From positions 558,001-622,000 of the forward strand of contig JAMWFC010000009.1 in assembly GCA_027475525.1 (NCBI GenBank): a DNA stretch of 64,000 nt, in the 5' to 3' direction. The notes beneath the pieces are model-generated. The model did not search any database and had not been told where the DNA came from. It saw only the letters and a list, made by a program, of their open reading frames with translations. Made by a program: the position numbers and the translations under genes. This DNA comes from Macrolepiota albuminosa. Lineage: Eukaryota > Basidiomycota > Agaricomycetes > Agaricales > Agaricaceae. Shown here piece after piece: positions 1-11,534 of the stretch; position 1 is the stretch's first letter, and the number at the start of each line of letters is the position of its first letter.

Positions 1-1526
1 TGAGATATCAGGAGTTTTTTGAGGACATCAACTTTTATAGGTGTAATGATTTTAAAGAGTTCTGAATGTTTCTGTAAGGTTTGGGTGACATGGATATTGT
101 TTAATTCAAGTTGAGAAGGGAAGGGGAGTGGCTTTGCCATTAGTGACCATTGAAGTAGTGTTGTTGGAAGCTTTATGGTAGGATCATAATAATTATAGCA
201 GAGGTATTTAGGAATGTTTCCTTTCAATATCTCAGTTCAAGAGTTTTTGAGAACAGTTTGTTTTGGGGTGGTTCCCCTCACATTGCCTACATGTATGTCT
301 CCAGAAGCATGAATTATTGTCAAAGGGACATCCAGCTGGCATGTTCCACTGTCTGCAGATTGCTCAATTGGTACTTCAGACATTAGCTCCTGATCGATTG
401 ATAAATGCTTTGTTCCCACTCTTTCTGTTTGAGACTCCACAGTAATTGATCCTGCTAGCATCAAGTATGGCATCTCTAAGGTTGTCAGATGCTGCTCTGT
501 TGGTGAGTAATATTTTTGTTCCTGCTCTGACTCATGCTCAAACTGCCTTTTCATATTTGATAACACAAGAATGCAGTGTTGGTAGTTTCTGAGGGCTTCT
601 CCATACAGACTGGCAGCGACTGTCCACTGTCTGTGGTCCTTGACCTTTTGGATGGGCTCACTATGTCTAAAAAAGATTTTTTTATCCCTGATTCTTCCTC
701 TATTTTACCTTGGTGCTTCAATATGGTGTATAGCACTGTAGATTGTATCAAAGTCTGCAAGCTCTCTTTTGATAAGTTTGTCCCATTCAGGTCTGGGAAA
801 ATTTCAGAGGGCTGTCTTTGACATTGCAATGTGTTTTTTGATATTTGAGGGATTTTGGAGATAGAGTTGCAAGAGCTTGCAGTTTTTGTAGCATCAGAGA
901 TCTTCAGCCTCTTGAGCAAGCTTCTTTTCTGCATACCAAGGGAGGTCTCTTTCTTTGATTTTGTGCTTCTTTGTTTCCAGTTTATTCTTATCAGATTGAG
1001 TCCTCTGTGAGGAGTCTGAAGCACATGAGCTCTTATATGATGAGCTTCAAGGTTCTCGAGAGGATTGCTTTCTATGTGCCTGTTGACTGGAGAATGTCTC
1101 AGTTTGAATTCTGCCACTGTTGCATCCGGTGTCATTCTCTTACTTGCTCTCATATCTATGCATCCCAGCAGACTGCTCATTGGTGCGTTGTCTTTTTTCA
1201 ACTTCCTCTCTGTTTTTTGCTTATACTCCTTGTTGTCTTCCCTTTTCTTTGATGATGTTGAGTAGAGTAATATAACTCAAGATTGCATCATGTCTGTGTT
1301 TTTTGTCAGCTCCAAATTCATTGATGATTTTGAAGATTTGTGTAATGGCAGCGATTTTTTGTTTTTTGCTCACATCAGAAATTGTTGATGATGGACCCAA
1401 GATGCTGAACAAGTAACTGCTCTCTATGGGTTGTTGGGATGTCAAGTGGTGGTGTGTTCCTATCTGTTCAGCTAGCTTTGGTCTGACTCCCAGACAATTC
1501 AGGAGGCTGTTCTTTTTATTTATCAT
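1..1526 (-). pseudogene. Decayed retroelement protein, continuing beyond the left edge
   Basis: Three minus-strand stretches (1526-1221, 1201-551, 566-237) in changing frames are followed by an open frame running to position 1. The part near the edge reads SELFKIITPI.VDVL, which matches PELFEIVTPINVDLFEELL in the plus-strand relic at 4967-5035, so both come from one family. Upstream, the protein is rich in Ser, Thr, Lys and Arg, with segments such as EFGADKKHRHDAILSYI. In basidiomycete genomes this motif lies just before a reverse transcriptase, as I remember it, so the RT should lie left of this window. Frame changes and TAA/TGA stops show it is dead. Assignment to a tyrosine-recombinase (DIRS-like) element is inference. 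No other function can be assigned. Confidence 0.4.
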
Positions 1527-2593
1527 GAGAACTCATAAAGTTTCACTTTGAAAGACAGAGAAACAATTTGCATAGCAATGTATAATAGCACAAAGATGTA
1601 GATTAAGTTTACTATTTAGAAAGCACTCTGTGAGATGATTCTTCTTTTTTGTTAGATGGACTATGCACTTAAAGAGCAATCACTAAGATGATTGTCCTAC
1701 TGGACAAAGGTCTCGGAATGCTCTCTAGATGCAGAAATCATGTGTTTTGCATGACTTGATGCCCTCATTGGCCTCATGAAATCTGTGATTTAACCTGATT
1801 ATGTTGTCAAATGCCTTGTTTGTTATTGTAATTTATTATATTTAGTACCTAGAAAAAGAAGCATGCATGAAAACTATACAGTTATATAATAATTCTTTTG
1901 CTTTAGTAGTCATTGTTTTATTTTGTTTATTTACTTTTATTTTTACAAATTAGACCACATTGTCTTTGATATTCATAAAAACTTTTTGAATTATTTTTTT
2001 ATAAGCTTGCATAAATCCAGTTTTCTGTTTATTAGAGTGTACTTATATAAGTTATTGCTTTAGCAGAAGTTTATGTAAGCTGTTGCTTGATCAATCTATC
2101 TAGCTGACATGGCCATCCTAAAATTGTACTTTGATATATTGATTGAGTTTATATATTTGCTTTCCTTTAGCATTTTATACTGAATTGTCAACTAGCTATA
2201 ATGCTAGATTTCATTGAATAAAAATATGTAGCAGCTGAAAAAATGAGAGTTGTCAATCTATAACTCCTGTTAGTATATATTTATATATATTTGAAGAGTT
2301 AACTGTTATAATTTCAAATCTCTTATTTACATCAACTGATACACTTGATATATTGAAATAAATAATTGGAGGGGCCACCAGAAGAAACTGAGAAACTTTG
2401 ATTAGTTATCTTGTACACAAATTATATTTTGTACTTGTATAGGGCCAAAAAATATTTACAAGAAGCAGGTTCATTTCTCAGTTTCACCATAGTTTGTTGT
2501 TATACTCAAACTACCTATGAAATGTGAAGCCACATTGCAGAGGAATGTATCTGTTTCTGTCAATCTTTTTCCTTTTTTGCTTTTGTAAGTCAC
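1527..2593. other. AT-rich stretch without recognisable genes
   Basis: Long A/T runs and frequent stops in all frames. I see no domain, terminal repeat or RNA fold here. It resembles heavily mutated transposon filler. Confidence 0.5.
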
Positions 2594-3069
2594 TGTAAGG
2601 GTGATCTCTGGAGGCTATGACTCAGTCACACAGCTGGCAGAGAGAAATCTAGGATATATTAGAGTATATACTAACAATATTATAATAACTATTTACCCAG
2701 CAGAAGAAGATCTAAAAAAACAAATCTAGGGATTTTCTATGTCAGGATTGATACTTCTGGGGCCTTTAATTTGAAGCATGAGAAACAACTGTACAGAATA
2801 ACAAAATTTTAAAAACTCAAAAATTGCCTAAACAAACAATTGCACAAATATAAAAGACAAACTCTAGAGCAAACTCTAGGTTATAGTTATATAAATGGTC
2901 TATATACAGTGTTGAAAAGCCCACACTTGTCTGAATAATAGCTAAAAGAAAAGCTAAAAATAGTACTAATAAATAGTATTGAAAGAATAGAAACAGTAAA
3001 GTAAGAAAATAACATAAGAAATAAGAAAGTGAATAAAGAGAGAGTGAAGAAATAAGAAGTTCTCTGACA
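2594..3069. repeat. Decayed W-family LTR
   Basis: This aligns from end to end (TGTAAGG at the left, CTGACA at the right) with the LTR at 15615-16113. Shared blocks include GTCACACAGCTGGCAGAGAG, CAACTGTACAG and AAAAACTCAAAAATTGCCTA. Most of the differences I can read are C to T or G to A in this copy: for example GATCCAAAGAGAAC became GATCTAAAAAAAC, and GATTCCCTATGCCAGG became GATTTTCTATGTCAGG. No clear target duplication flanks it, so solo LTR versus truncated element is undecided. Confidence 0.8.
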
Positions 3070-3476
3070 TTATCTAATTCTTGGATTTTTGTTTATAGAC
3101 ACTAATATATATAGTCAATTCTTTCAATCATTGAGAAACTCTTCTCTTCAAACTCACTCAAAAGCTTAATTTATTTAAATTCAATCTTGAGCTTCATACA
3201 AACAGTAGCTAGAATTTTTTTTCTGCCTTAGTATTGTGCTATTGGTCTTTTTTGACTATTTAATTTTATAGATAGTCATTGACAAAACTCTCCTGTAGAC
3301 CTTACTATTTCTGTATGCTGCAGTGGCCCATTTTTATTGATATATTTTTTGTAACTATACAGGTCCTCCATCTATTGGTACTCTCAATTAACATCAAATG
3401 AGTATAAATGCCTTTTAGCCTTCTGAGTCATCTAAAATTACTCTGTATAATAGGCTCACTAGTTGATCTACCTCAC
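3070..3476. other. AT-rich spacer
   Basis: No supported gene, repeat or RNA structure. It lies between the decayed LTR and the plus-strand relic. Confidence 0.4.
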
Positions 3477-5150
3477 TGAATGAGCTTAGAAAAGCTAACA
3501 ATGAGATCAGAACTAGCAATACAAAATAGGAGACATACAAAAAACCTGCTAATTCTGAATAAGCAGTTATTGAATGACTTGAAAGCCACATTGAGGTCTT
3601 CAGGAATCATCAACACTACCAACCAATTTGGGGTACCACCTGTGGCCTAACAAGACACTATCAATAGTTATATCACCCTCATTGATGACATCAAAAAAAA
3701 TCAAAGGCACAGCATAAGCAAGCCCAATGCTATAAAGGCCAGGAAAATGACTTCAAACCAAGTCATAAAAGCCCAATAAGAGACTATAAATGCAGATTAT
3801 TTATCATATAATAGCTTGAAAAACAGAATGAGAATTACCCTTAAAGATTTGGAAATGAATCCTTACTTTGACAGCAAGATGAGAACAGATCCTTGTCTCC
3901 TTATTTAGTTGACAAGATCACTAATAAACAAATCCAAACTATAGAGCAATATGCAACTAAAAACTGCACACAAAGAGCAGTTAGCAATAGTGATAGTAAG
4001 CAACAGGATTCTGAGTCCAACAAAAATGATGAATTCTTCTCAAAACAAAGAAAATTTGACAAAAGCAAACTACCATGGTTTGAGCAGGCAAAAGAAGCTG
4101 GCTAGAAAGCATAGAGACCCTGCATGCAGCTGAAATTGAGAATTGCTCCAACAATACATGCTTATTTCTAGAAAAGTCAAAAGAAGCATTTTTATCTCCC
4201 AAACTGCCTCATCAAATTTGTTCTCAGAAGAGAGGCAGTCTGTTTCAATGCAATCTATAGCTCCATCAGACATCTGAGAGCTCTTTGAAAGAATAGAGGT
4301 CATCTTGAACAGTGTGAAATCATTTTTGGAGTCAGTGCTCCTATTAAAAAGGTGCAAACTAGTAAACAATGGCTGGTTGCTGCAAACATATATGCCAAGG
4401 TACTTTGCTTTGTCTTTCCAGACAGAGACTTATGAATTTCAAGCCTATGTCAGCCAAATACTTAATTTTTTTGCTGCAAAACATAAAAGTGTTTACCTCA
4501 AAGTTATTGCCTATGACAAAGCCATTAGAATGAGAGTCAGATGTGGAACAAGAATATTTTTTACTGACCAGCATGAATCTGTTCATCTCTGAGATTCCAC
4601 ACTTAACGTTGATGAAATTAATTATAGAAATTGGAAACCTATTGAATTCATAGCAAATCAAAGTAGGTCTGACACCATGAGTTCCATAAGTAAAGCAACT
4701 CCTTGCTGGTAATGGAATAGTCCTCAGAGATGTTCTTTCAACTTAAGGGCTTGCTACTGTAGTTACCAGTGCAAAAACTGCAATGTCTAACCACTGCTGC
4801 CTGGTCAGATATTGCCAAGCCATTACTCTTTCTCTCCAAAAATAAGAGTAGTAATCTGAAATCAATACAAATACTTAAAAATTACCCTGTGCCAAGCCAT
4901 TACTCTTTCTCTCCAAAAATAAGAGTAGTAATCTGAAATCAATACAAATACTTAAAAATTACCCTGAGCTGTTTGAAATTGTAACTCCTATCAATGTTGA
5001 TCTTTTTGAAGAATTATTAGAGACTTACTCAAATCAGACCTTTGTATGGTCAATCATTTGGAGTTTGAAAAAAGGGTTTTAGCTCTTTATAGACACTCAC
5101 CTGAAGACTTACCTCTATCTGTAATATGTGTAGAGTAAAACACAGTTTTA
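3477..5150 (+). pseudogene. Decayed retroelement polyprotein, gag-like part with CCCH zinc motif
   Basis: Read with several frameshifts, this encodes in order: a Lys-rich N-terminal part (around 3840: ..LKDLEMNPYFDSKMRTDP), a segment ending ..FDKSKLPWFEQAKEAG (about 4050-4105), a conserved domain with NNGWLLQ..F..AYVSQI..FFAAKHKS..VIAYDKAIR (4365-4540), and a Cys-rich stretch PCWxWNSPQRCSF..C.Y.YQCKNC (about 4708-4775) like the CCCH/knuckle of this family. After a duplicated 77 bp comes PELFEIVTPINVDLFEELL..NQTFV (4967-5060), which normally leads into a reverse transcriptase. Coding ends near 5150, before any RT motif. The family is abundant in basidiomycete genomes; its link to DIRS-like elements is my inference. 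In-frame stops make it non-functional. Confidence 0.5.
4813..4966. repeat. Exact 77-bp tandem duplication
   Basis: Two identical adjacent 77-mers (4813-4889, 4890-4966) inside the retroelement relic. Probably an assembly overlap left unmerged, so the frame break here may be artificial. Confidence 0.9.
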
Positions 5151-5583
5151 GTCTATAAGATACAGTAAGTAAATATCTCAAGTAGTAATAAGTAAAAAGG
5201 TATACTCACTTTCAGTCACTCTAAAATAGATGTTTAACTAAGGGTAGAGTATTTTCATGTCCAAAATAAGTAACAAAAAAAAAACAAAGATCAGCAAATA
5301 TTGGTGTAGCTTATAGTGCACTGTTTAAATATAGCAATACCTCTGATAATGCCAGAATGTTATAGCTGTAGTGAGTTATTTAGCTCAACAATATGTTGTC
5401 CAGTTCTCTGCAAGACAGTGCTAAGGCAAACTTTTTGAAAGCTTAACACAATATTGAGATTTAAAAAAATAAATTTTCTCACTCATTCAGAATGGTTCTC
5501 TATCTGTATATGACTAGTTCACTTATATATACTGTTTCAGCCAGCAATTAGAGTCATGTAAGAAAGAATAAGTAATTTTTATT
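5151..5583. other. AT-rich spacer
   Basis: No gene found. The sequence is strongly AT-biased and leads up to the copia LTR. Confidence 0.4.
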
Positions 5584-5934
5584 GTTGAGAAAGAGACTTA
5601 CACAACATTGACGATATATTCAAACCAACTTCTGTTTATGGCACCGCCACTTGATTTTCTTCTGGCATAGCCACACTTACACAATTAGTATTTGATAATC
5701 TTTGTTTTTTTTTTCTCTTTGGTATATTTTTCTTATAAACAAACAAAGCCCCTTAGTCAACCACATCACAGAGTGAGACTAAGGGTGAGCTAAATATTCA
5801 TTTATGTACATCTGCACAATTTATTTACAGATTGCTGTAGACTAAAACTATTGTTTTACTCTATAGGTAATATATATTCAGTCAACTACATCACAAAGTG
5901 AGACTGAGGACTAGAACTATTGTTTTACTCTACA
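5584..5934 (+). repeat. Copia-1 5' LTR
   Basis: It starts TGTTGAGAAAGAGAC and ends TTTTACTCTACA. It is followed at once by GGTTATAGGC, resembling the TGGTATCAGAGC-type initiator-tRNA primer site of copia elements. The copia gag starts 102 bp further on. A related LTR is at 10306-10556 (shared TGTTGAG start, CTTTGTTTTTTTTTT block and GTTTTACTCTACA end). This copy contains an internal repeat (AGTCAACCACATCACAGAGTG and a close second copy at 5880). Confidence 0.7.
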
Positions 5935-6036
5935 GGTTATAGGCTCCATTAGCTCTCCCACTTCATTGAGCCTTTGCTCTGATACAAGACTCCCACATCC
6001 CACACATACATACTACATACACATATCCAATGCAAC

Positions 6037-7627
6037 ATGACCTCCACAAACTTATCAAATCCGCTAAATTTCTCTAAGGAGGTGCACTTTGACAGAACAA
6101 ACTATAACACCTTCAAAACCCAAGTTATGATTGCAGCCAGGATGCGTGGTGCTTGCAGCTATCTGGATGGAACAATAGCAAAACTGACACCTCCTATAGG
6201 AGACCAAAAAATACCAGAAATTAAAAGCACTGAGTGGTTATTGAAAACCTCATCTCTGGAGGAATGGGAAAAGAGGGATGCTTGGGCACTGGGTTTAATT
6301 ATATATAATGCTAAAAACCCAGTCAGACTGGGAATCAAGATGAATGGCATGGCAGCAGAAGCCTGGATATCTCTTACTGAAAACTTCAGAGTCTTTTTGG
6401 AGATTGTGGCCATGGATGCAGAAAGGCACCTGCAAGCCATGGAATTTTCTGACAGAATGGATTTCTTTAAGCATGTGGAAGACATGCAAGAAAAATGGAA
6501 ACAGGCTACCAAAAAAGGTGCAAGCATATTTGATGCAACATTCCAAATCATCTTGATGACATTCCTTCCAGAGTCATGGAACACAGTAGTCACAGGGCTG
6601 TACACAATAAAAACAACAAAAGAAGTAGTGGCTGTGCTTACTATTTATTGGGACTAGCTAGTTCTCCAAAAACAAAAGGCTGGCATCTCTACTACAGCCC
6701 TGCAGACACAGACTAACCAAGTAAAACCAAAATTGGTCTATGTCAATCCAAACTGTTGACAATCTAGTCATGTAATCAAAAATTGCTATTGGAAGGGTGG
6801 AGGAAAAAAGGGCCAGTTCCCACCAAACTTCAGAAACAGGTCAAAACAAACCAAATCCACCACCACCAAGACACAGTCCACATTGCTGGCCATGAACACA
6901 GCAGCTGCAGCTAACCAACAGCTAGAAGTACTCCAAGCAACATACACACTGTCAGCTATAGTACATAAGCAAGAGAGTGAGCTCACAATAATCAAATGGA
7001 CAGGAGCAAACACTACAAGGATGCCGGAAATCCTGACCTATGCAGACTCCAGCACCACCAATCACTTTTTTGTAAACCAAGAAGTATTCTCAGACTACAA
7101 AAAACTACCCACCTTGATTGAGGGACATGCAGCACCCAAAGAAGCTATGTTCCATGTAGTGAGACAAGGTACTGTCAGATGAATCTGCTGAATGGAGCAT
7201 GAGTTATCTGAGTTGATATTCAGAGACACCCTCTATACACCAGACTTGACATCAAATCTTATATCAATCAACTGGTTTGATAAGGCAGGCTTTAAGGTCA
7301 TCTTTGCAGAAGGTGAAGTCCGATTCCAAGATCAGCATGGCAGGGAGATACTCTGAGGATCAGGCATTAGAGGGATGTATCTATTAAGTGCATTAGGAGG
7401 TTCAAGCTTACTGACAGCACTCGTCGCCAGGTCCCAGATAAAACCCACCACCCTTGATGTGTGGCATCATTGTTTTGGCCACACAAGTGTAAAAATAATT
7501 AGACATGTCCTAACAAGGGACTTAGTTGATGGCTTAACTATATAAGGAAACTTTAACATACCTGGTTTGTGTGAGGACTGCATGTATGGGAAACATGCAG
7601 CCAGGCCTTACAATGCAGATGTTTAGC
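6037..7627 (+). pseudogene. Copia-1 gag-protease-integrase fragment (Ty1/copia)
   Basis: The ATG at 6037 opens a 206-codon gag (FDRTNYNTFKTQVMIAARM.., W...DAWALGLI.., then F..H..DMQEKWKQATKKG). A stop at 6655 is followed by more gag-pol in shifted frames: a Lys/Arg-rich tail with Q/T repeats (6790-6900), a protease-like ILTYADSSTTNHFF (about 7030, copia DSGAT-type site degraded to DSSTT), LYTPDLTSNLISINW (about 7230), and the pre-integrase zinc region with H..FGHTSVKIIRHV and CEDCMYGKHAARPY (about 7470-7615). The copy ends just after this, so integrase core, RT and RNase H are missing. Several stops are TGA or TAG from presumed C-to-T change. It is a 5' truncated-at-pol relic; no 3' LTR follows directly. 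Confidence 0.85.
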
Positions 7628-7906
7628 CAAAGGGGTTCTTGAATAAGTGTTTCTCCTGAAACTTTCATAAAAATTTCCTAATAAGGCAATTTTTCCAGAA
7701 TTTTCTAGAGAAATACTTGTTAGAAATTATCTGACCTGTTTCTAATTGATGTTTCTCCAGAAATCTCTGGTATGCCCTGAAGTGTTTACGACGAACAGTC
7801 GAGCTTACGTAGGCAAGATAAGATCGAAGGCAGATCGATCTAGTGCAATCCGTTCCTCCCATCTACGGACCTTCTGGCTTGTGCAATCACTACCATCACT
7901 GCAGCT
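7628..7906 (+). promoter_or_regulatory. Upstream region of the dipeptidase gene
   Basis: About 280 bp separate the end of the copia fragment from the dipeptidase ATG at 7907. The left half is AT-rich, and base composition turns normal near 7785 (TTACGACGAACAGTCGAGC). The promoter must lie here or inside the copia relic. No TATA box stands out. Confidence 0.4.
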
Positions 7907-9732
7907 ATGCCTGCTCCCACAGAGTTCCTTCAATTCGTCGACGACAATGCCAACAACTTTATCCAGCGTCTCCGCGATGCTGTGGCTATTCCAAGGTATC
8001 AGAGGTATTCGAGCACAAGAGACGCTACATCTTATCCAATGATAGTATCAGTGGTGATCCAATTCATCGCCATGAAGTCGTGAAGATGGCCACTTGGCTG
8101 AACAGCCAGTTGAATTTGTATGGCGTTCAAACGCAGATGGTTGATCTTGGAAAGCATATGATGGATGGCCAAGAGCTGCCACTGCCACCTGCCATCCTTG
8201 GACGCATCGACACAGATCCAGGTAAAAAGACTGTCCTGATCTATGGCCATTTTGATGTTCAGCCTGCCAATAAATCTGACGGATGGGAGACCGATCCGTT
8301 CACTTTGGTGACCCATGATGACGGAAGGCTCATTGGACGCGGGTCATCTGATGACAAGGGCCCGATTTTAGGATGGCTCAATGTCTTGCAGTATCATCAC
8401 CAGAATGGAAAAAAGCTTCCTGTAAACATGCGCTTCTGCTTTGAGGGAATGGAAGAAAGCGGTAGTGAGGGACTTGATGATCTCGTGAATAAGGAGAGTA
8501 AACATGGAGGATGGTTTGATGGTGTCGACTGTGTCTGCATTGTACGCCCGGTCATTTGAAATGTAATCTCAACTCAAAAAACTGCAGTCAGACAATTATT
8601 GGCTCAATACTCGTACTCCAGCATTAACGTATGGTCTCCGTGGGCTCGCATACTTCAAAGTGACCATTTCCGGTCCGGCACGCGACCTACACTCCGGAGT
8701 ATTTGGACGCACGGTCCACGAACCCATGACTGATCTCATCTGCCTGATGAGTAAGCTCGTCGATGCATCAGGCAAGATCCTCATACCCGGAGTCGACGAG
8801 ATGGTCGAACCTCCCACGGACGCTGAGAAGTACGCCTGGTTGACTCGTTGAAAAAGTTTCTGAGCCGCACTAACGGTACGATCTAGGAATATTTATGAGA
8901 AGCTCGATTACTCTGTCGCGGATGTCGAAGAATCCGCAGGCGGACAAATCGCACTCTCCACCAGCAAGGTTGATGTACTCATGGGTCGCATGCGCTACCC
9001 CAGCCTATCACTTCACGGCATCGAAGGTGCCTTTAGCGGCGCCGGCGCCAAGACCGTCATTCCTGCCAAGGTTTCTGGGAAATTCAGCATTCGGTCTGTC
9101 AAATTTTTAATTCACGTTCTCTTGGGTTAATTGGTAATTGCCTTCTATAGTCTCGTACCGCCGCAGACACCTGAACTTGTAGAACCTCTTGTAATTCAGT
9201 ATCTCAAGTTTGAATTTGCCAAGCTCAATAGCAAGAACAAGTTCTTCGTCGAGAACTTGCATGGTGGTAAACCATGGGTTGCAGATCACAAACATTGGAA
9301 TTTCGAGGCAGCGAAAATTGCTACCCGGGTGTGTAGCTATTCTATTCTTTTGGATTTAGGCTTCGCTGTTACCGTTATTGTTCCACCTTATAGGCGGTTT
9401 ACAAGCAGGAGCCAGACTTGACTCGTGCAGGAGGTTCAATTCCCGTTACGCTCACTTTTGCAGAATCTCTTGGCGTCAATGTACTCCTGCTCCCCATGGG
9501 ACGTGGGGATGACGGTGCTCAGTGAGTAGCAATCTGTCATCTGTTTCTGCAATATCAACTAACTGTTACAGTTCCACGAATGAGAAGCTTGACAGGTCTA
9601 ACTTCATTGAAGGAGTAGGTTAACTTGATTGTGGATATAGCCGACACGAATTAATGGTGCCTTGGTTCTCATTTATAGACAAAGTTGCTTGGCACATACT
9701 TGTACGAGCTTGCTGCAATTCCTAAAGCTTAA
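7907..9732 (+). CDS. DUG1: Cytosolic M20 metallodipeptidase (Cys-Gly dipeptidase, DUG1/CNDP2-like), 8 exons
   Basis: Exons: 7907-7995, 8046-8541, 8588-8829, 8887-9093, 9151-9328, 9394-9521, 9572-9614, 9679-9732. All seven introns are GT..AG and 46-65 bp long, and the joined frame has no stop. The product is 478 residues, close to yeast Dug1 (about 480). Visible M20 signatures: GHFDVQP (metal His and catalytic Asp), [10 protein letters not shown] (bridging Asp), [10 protein letters not shown] (catalytic Glu, metal Glu), ISDNYW, and C-terminal [15 protein letters not shown] with the last metal His. The start MPAPTEFLQ and end IPKA are typical. The family hydrolyses Cys-Gly and other dipeptides with two divalent metals and acts in glutathione breakdown in the cytosol. 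It is the only intact host gene seen here, wedged between copia relics. Splice sites are my reading, not transcript-verified. Confidence 0.9.
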
Positions 9733-10305
9733 ACAAGAAAGAAATCAAGCAGTCAATTGTAGCATACGTGATGACATCAAAGGAAATTCGGATTCTAGTA
9801 ATATGACCTCGACTTTTATAACGGTTACTTATTTCAGTTTCCATCTCAATCTTCGCGCTTGTCTTCAAGTGAAAAATACAATGACATTGAAGCGTGGTAG
9901 CACAAGCCCCTTATTTCTCAGGTCGACGCCACACGCAATATGTACTTATGATGAGACTTCAGGTCCCGTAGTTGCCTCTTGATTGCCATAGCCGTTCTCA
10001 AAGAGATGCAACAAATACCTGATTGCCATAGTTTACTAGGTCCTAAGGAGTATAGTAAGAGACCAAAGACATACCTTAGCTGCACTGCCAATGTCACATG
10101 TTGAGAAAGGATTCTTACCTCCGAGTCCATATGTTTCATCATATTTCCTTATTTAACTATGATTAATAATACTTACAATTTTCGACCAACTCGTCGCCAC
10201 ACCTCAGTTGCTCACTACTTCCTGTGGTTGCCGTGACGTGTGTATATTCTTACTATACAGCCCTTCTCACTTATTCCTCTACCTTACTAGATTTATCAAC
10301 TAAGT
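9733..10305. other. Intergenic region downstream of the dipeptidase gene
   Basis: No supported gene. It contains two copies of TGATTGCCATAG about 40 bp apart (near 9980 and 10020). It presumably holds the 3' UTR and terminator of the dipeptidase gene. Confidence 0.4.
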
Positions 10306-10556
10306 TGTTGAGTAGAGGACTAGTGCAACCGTCAACATACGTCATCGGATCTAGGTGATTACCATTTCGGGACGATGCGCCATAAGCCACCCATCGGGAT
10401 TTACTAGTCTTTGTTTTTTTTTTCACTATTTTATCGGGTACAAACAAATCACCCACAGTCGGCTACTTACTTTAGAGAGTAGACAAAATTGACTTACTCA
10501 TATTCGACTTCGTACTCACCATGTCCTGTAGACTAAAACCGTTGTTTTACTCTACA
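10306..10556 (+). repeat. Copia LTR related to the copia-1 LTR
   Basis: It runs from TGTTGAGTAGAGGAC to TTTTACTCTACA and shares with 5584-5934 the start, a CTTTGTTTTTTTTTTCAC block and the last 25 bp. The following GGTTATATGCCTG..AGCACTCCCAC also matches the copia-1 leader, so this is a 5' LTR plus leader rather than a clean solo LTR. GC content is higher than in the copia-1 copy, so it is less decayed. No target duplication found. Confidence 0.6.
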
Positions 10557-10978
10557 GGTTATATGCCTGTTAGCACTCCCACTATGTTGAGTCCTTGCTC
10601 CGACAACCAACTCCCACACATACCTCTCACACGCATAGGCGCAGTGTCGAGGAGATTGACTGACAACTCCGGCTATGTGCCGGCTCGTCCTAATGTCATT
10701 AATCTTTGTCATAACTTCGTATGTTTTATTATGATTCATATCTTTTTCAAATACTCTTATGTATATTACTCATCTTATCCACACCACCCCACTTGTCTTA
10801 TAAGTACATATGCATAAATACTTGTTGTCACCTGGGGTCAAAGTCATCTTTGATTATTGACTCCAGGTGAGTACTTACTCTATTTCATTTTCAATTTATA
10901 CTAATCTTCAATTATTGGATAATATAAATGTATATTTGTACATAAATACTATTATTCTGCAATATGCTGCATCAGGGT
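10557..10978 (+). other. Copia leader region
   Basis: The first 70-80 bp match the copia-1 leader; the rest does not. No ORF of note. It contains a strong hairpin at 10829-10869 and ends at the copia-3 gag ATG (10979). Confidence 0.4.
10829..10869. repeat. Inverted repeat / hairpin
   Basis: CACCTGGGGTCAA and TTGACTCCAGGTG pair over 13 bp with one mismatch around a 15-nt loop. Its position just upstream of a gag start suggests a leader RNA structure or an element terminus. Confidence 0.6.
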
Positions 10979-11534
10979 ATGGGCTCCACTGCTGCCAATG
11001 ATAACACTTCAGAAACTTTACAATTTCCAAAGTTCAATGGCACAAATTATTATGTCTGGGCAGATAATATGTAAACAGCCTTACAGGCTAAGGGCTTTTG
11101 AAGAGTTGTCTCTGGACATGAATCTCACCCTCCTAAACCACCTGCTGAGTACTCTAAACTGATGATCTCACCTTGCCTGAGGGGAGCTGAGTTCCCCAAC
11201 ATTTCCTATAAGGAGGGAGATAACTTGATGAAGGCAATGCAGTCTAAGGAATTCTTGACCTGAGAACACACACAAGAGAAATATGAGTGTTGGATCACCA
11301 AGGACAATTCTGCTGTAGGACTGATCTGCAGTGCTATTGAGTATATACAATGCAAAACAATTACTGGGATCAAAGGCTCCAAGAATATCTGGGAGCACCT
11401 ATGAAAGAATTATGTCGATCAGCAAGGAGAAATTAATGTCTATTATTATCATCAGCAAATGGATGCAAAACACTGGGATGGAAACTCACCTGTAACCAAC
11501 CACATTGCATTCTATATGAATGTTTGCCATCAAT
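10979..11534 (+). pseudogene. Copia-3 gag, 5' part (interrupted by element X)
   Basis: The ATG at 10979 opens a copia gag: FPKFNGTNYYVWADNM, then ..WITKDNSAVGLICSAIE, then GSKNIWEHL..NYVDQQGEINVYYYHQQM and NHIAFYMNVCHQ. In-frame TAA/TGA stops replace ordinary codons (for example after WADNM). At 11534 the reading is cut by the LTR of element X. It resumes 31.5 kb away at 43017 with FIEAGHNINAYTILNAILL, the normal next part of a copia gag. The 5-bp TCAAT on each side is the target duplication, so the two parts are one former gene. Confidence 0.85.

Noticed and set aside
7907..9732. Dipeptidase region as a broken pseudogene
   Set aside because: All frame changes coincide with GT..AG introns and the spliced frame is complete.
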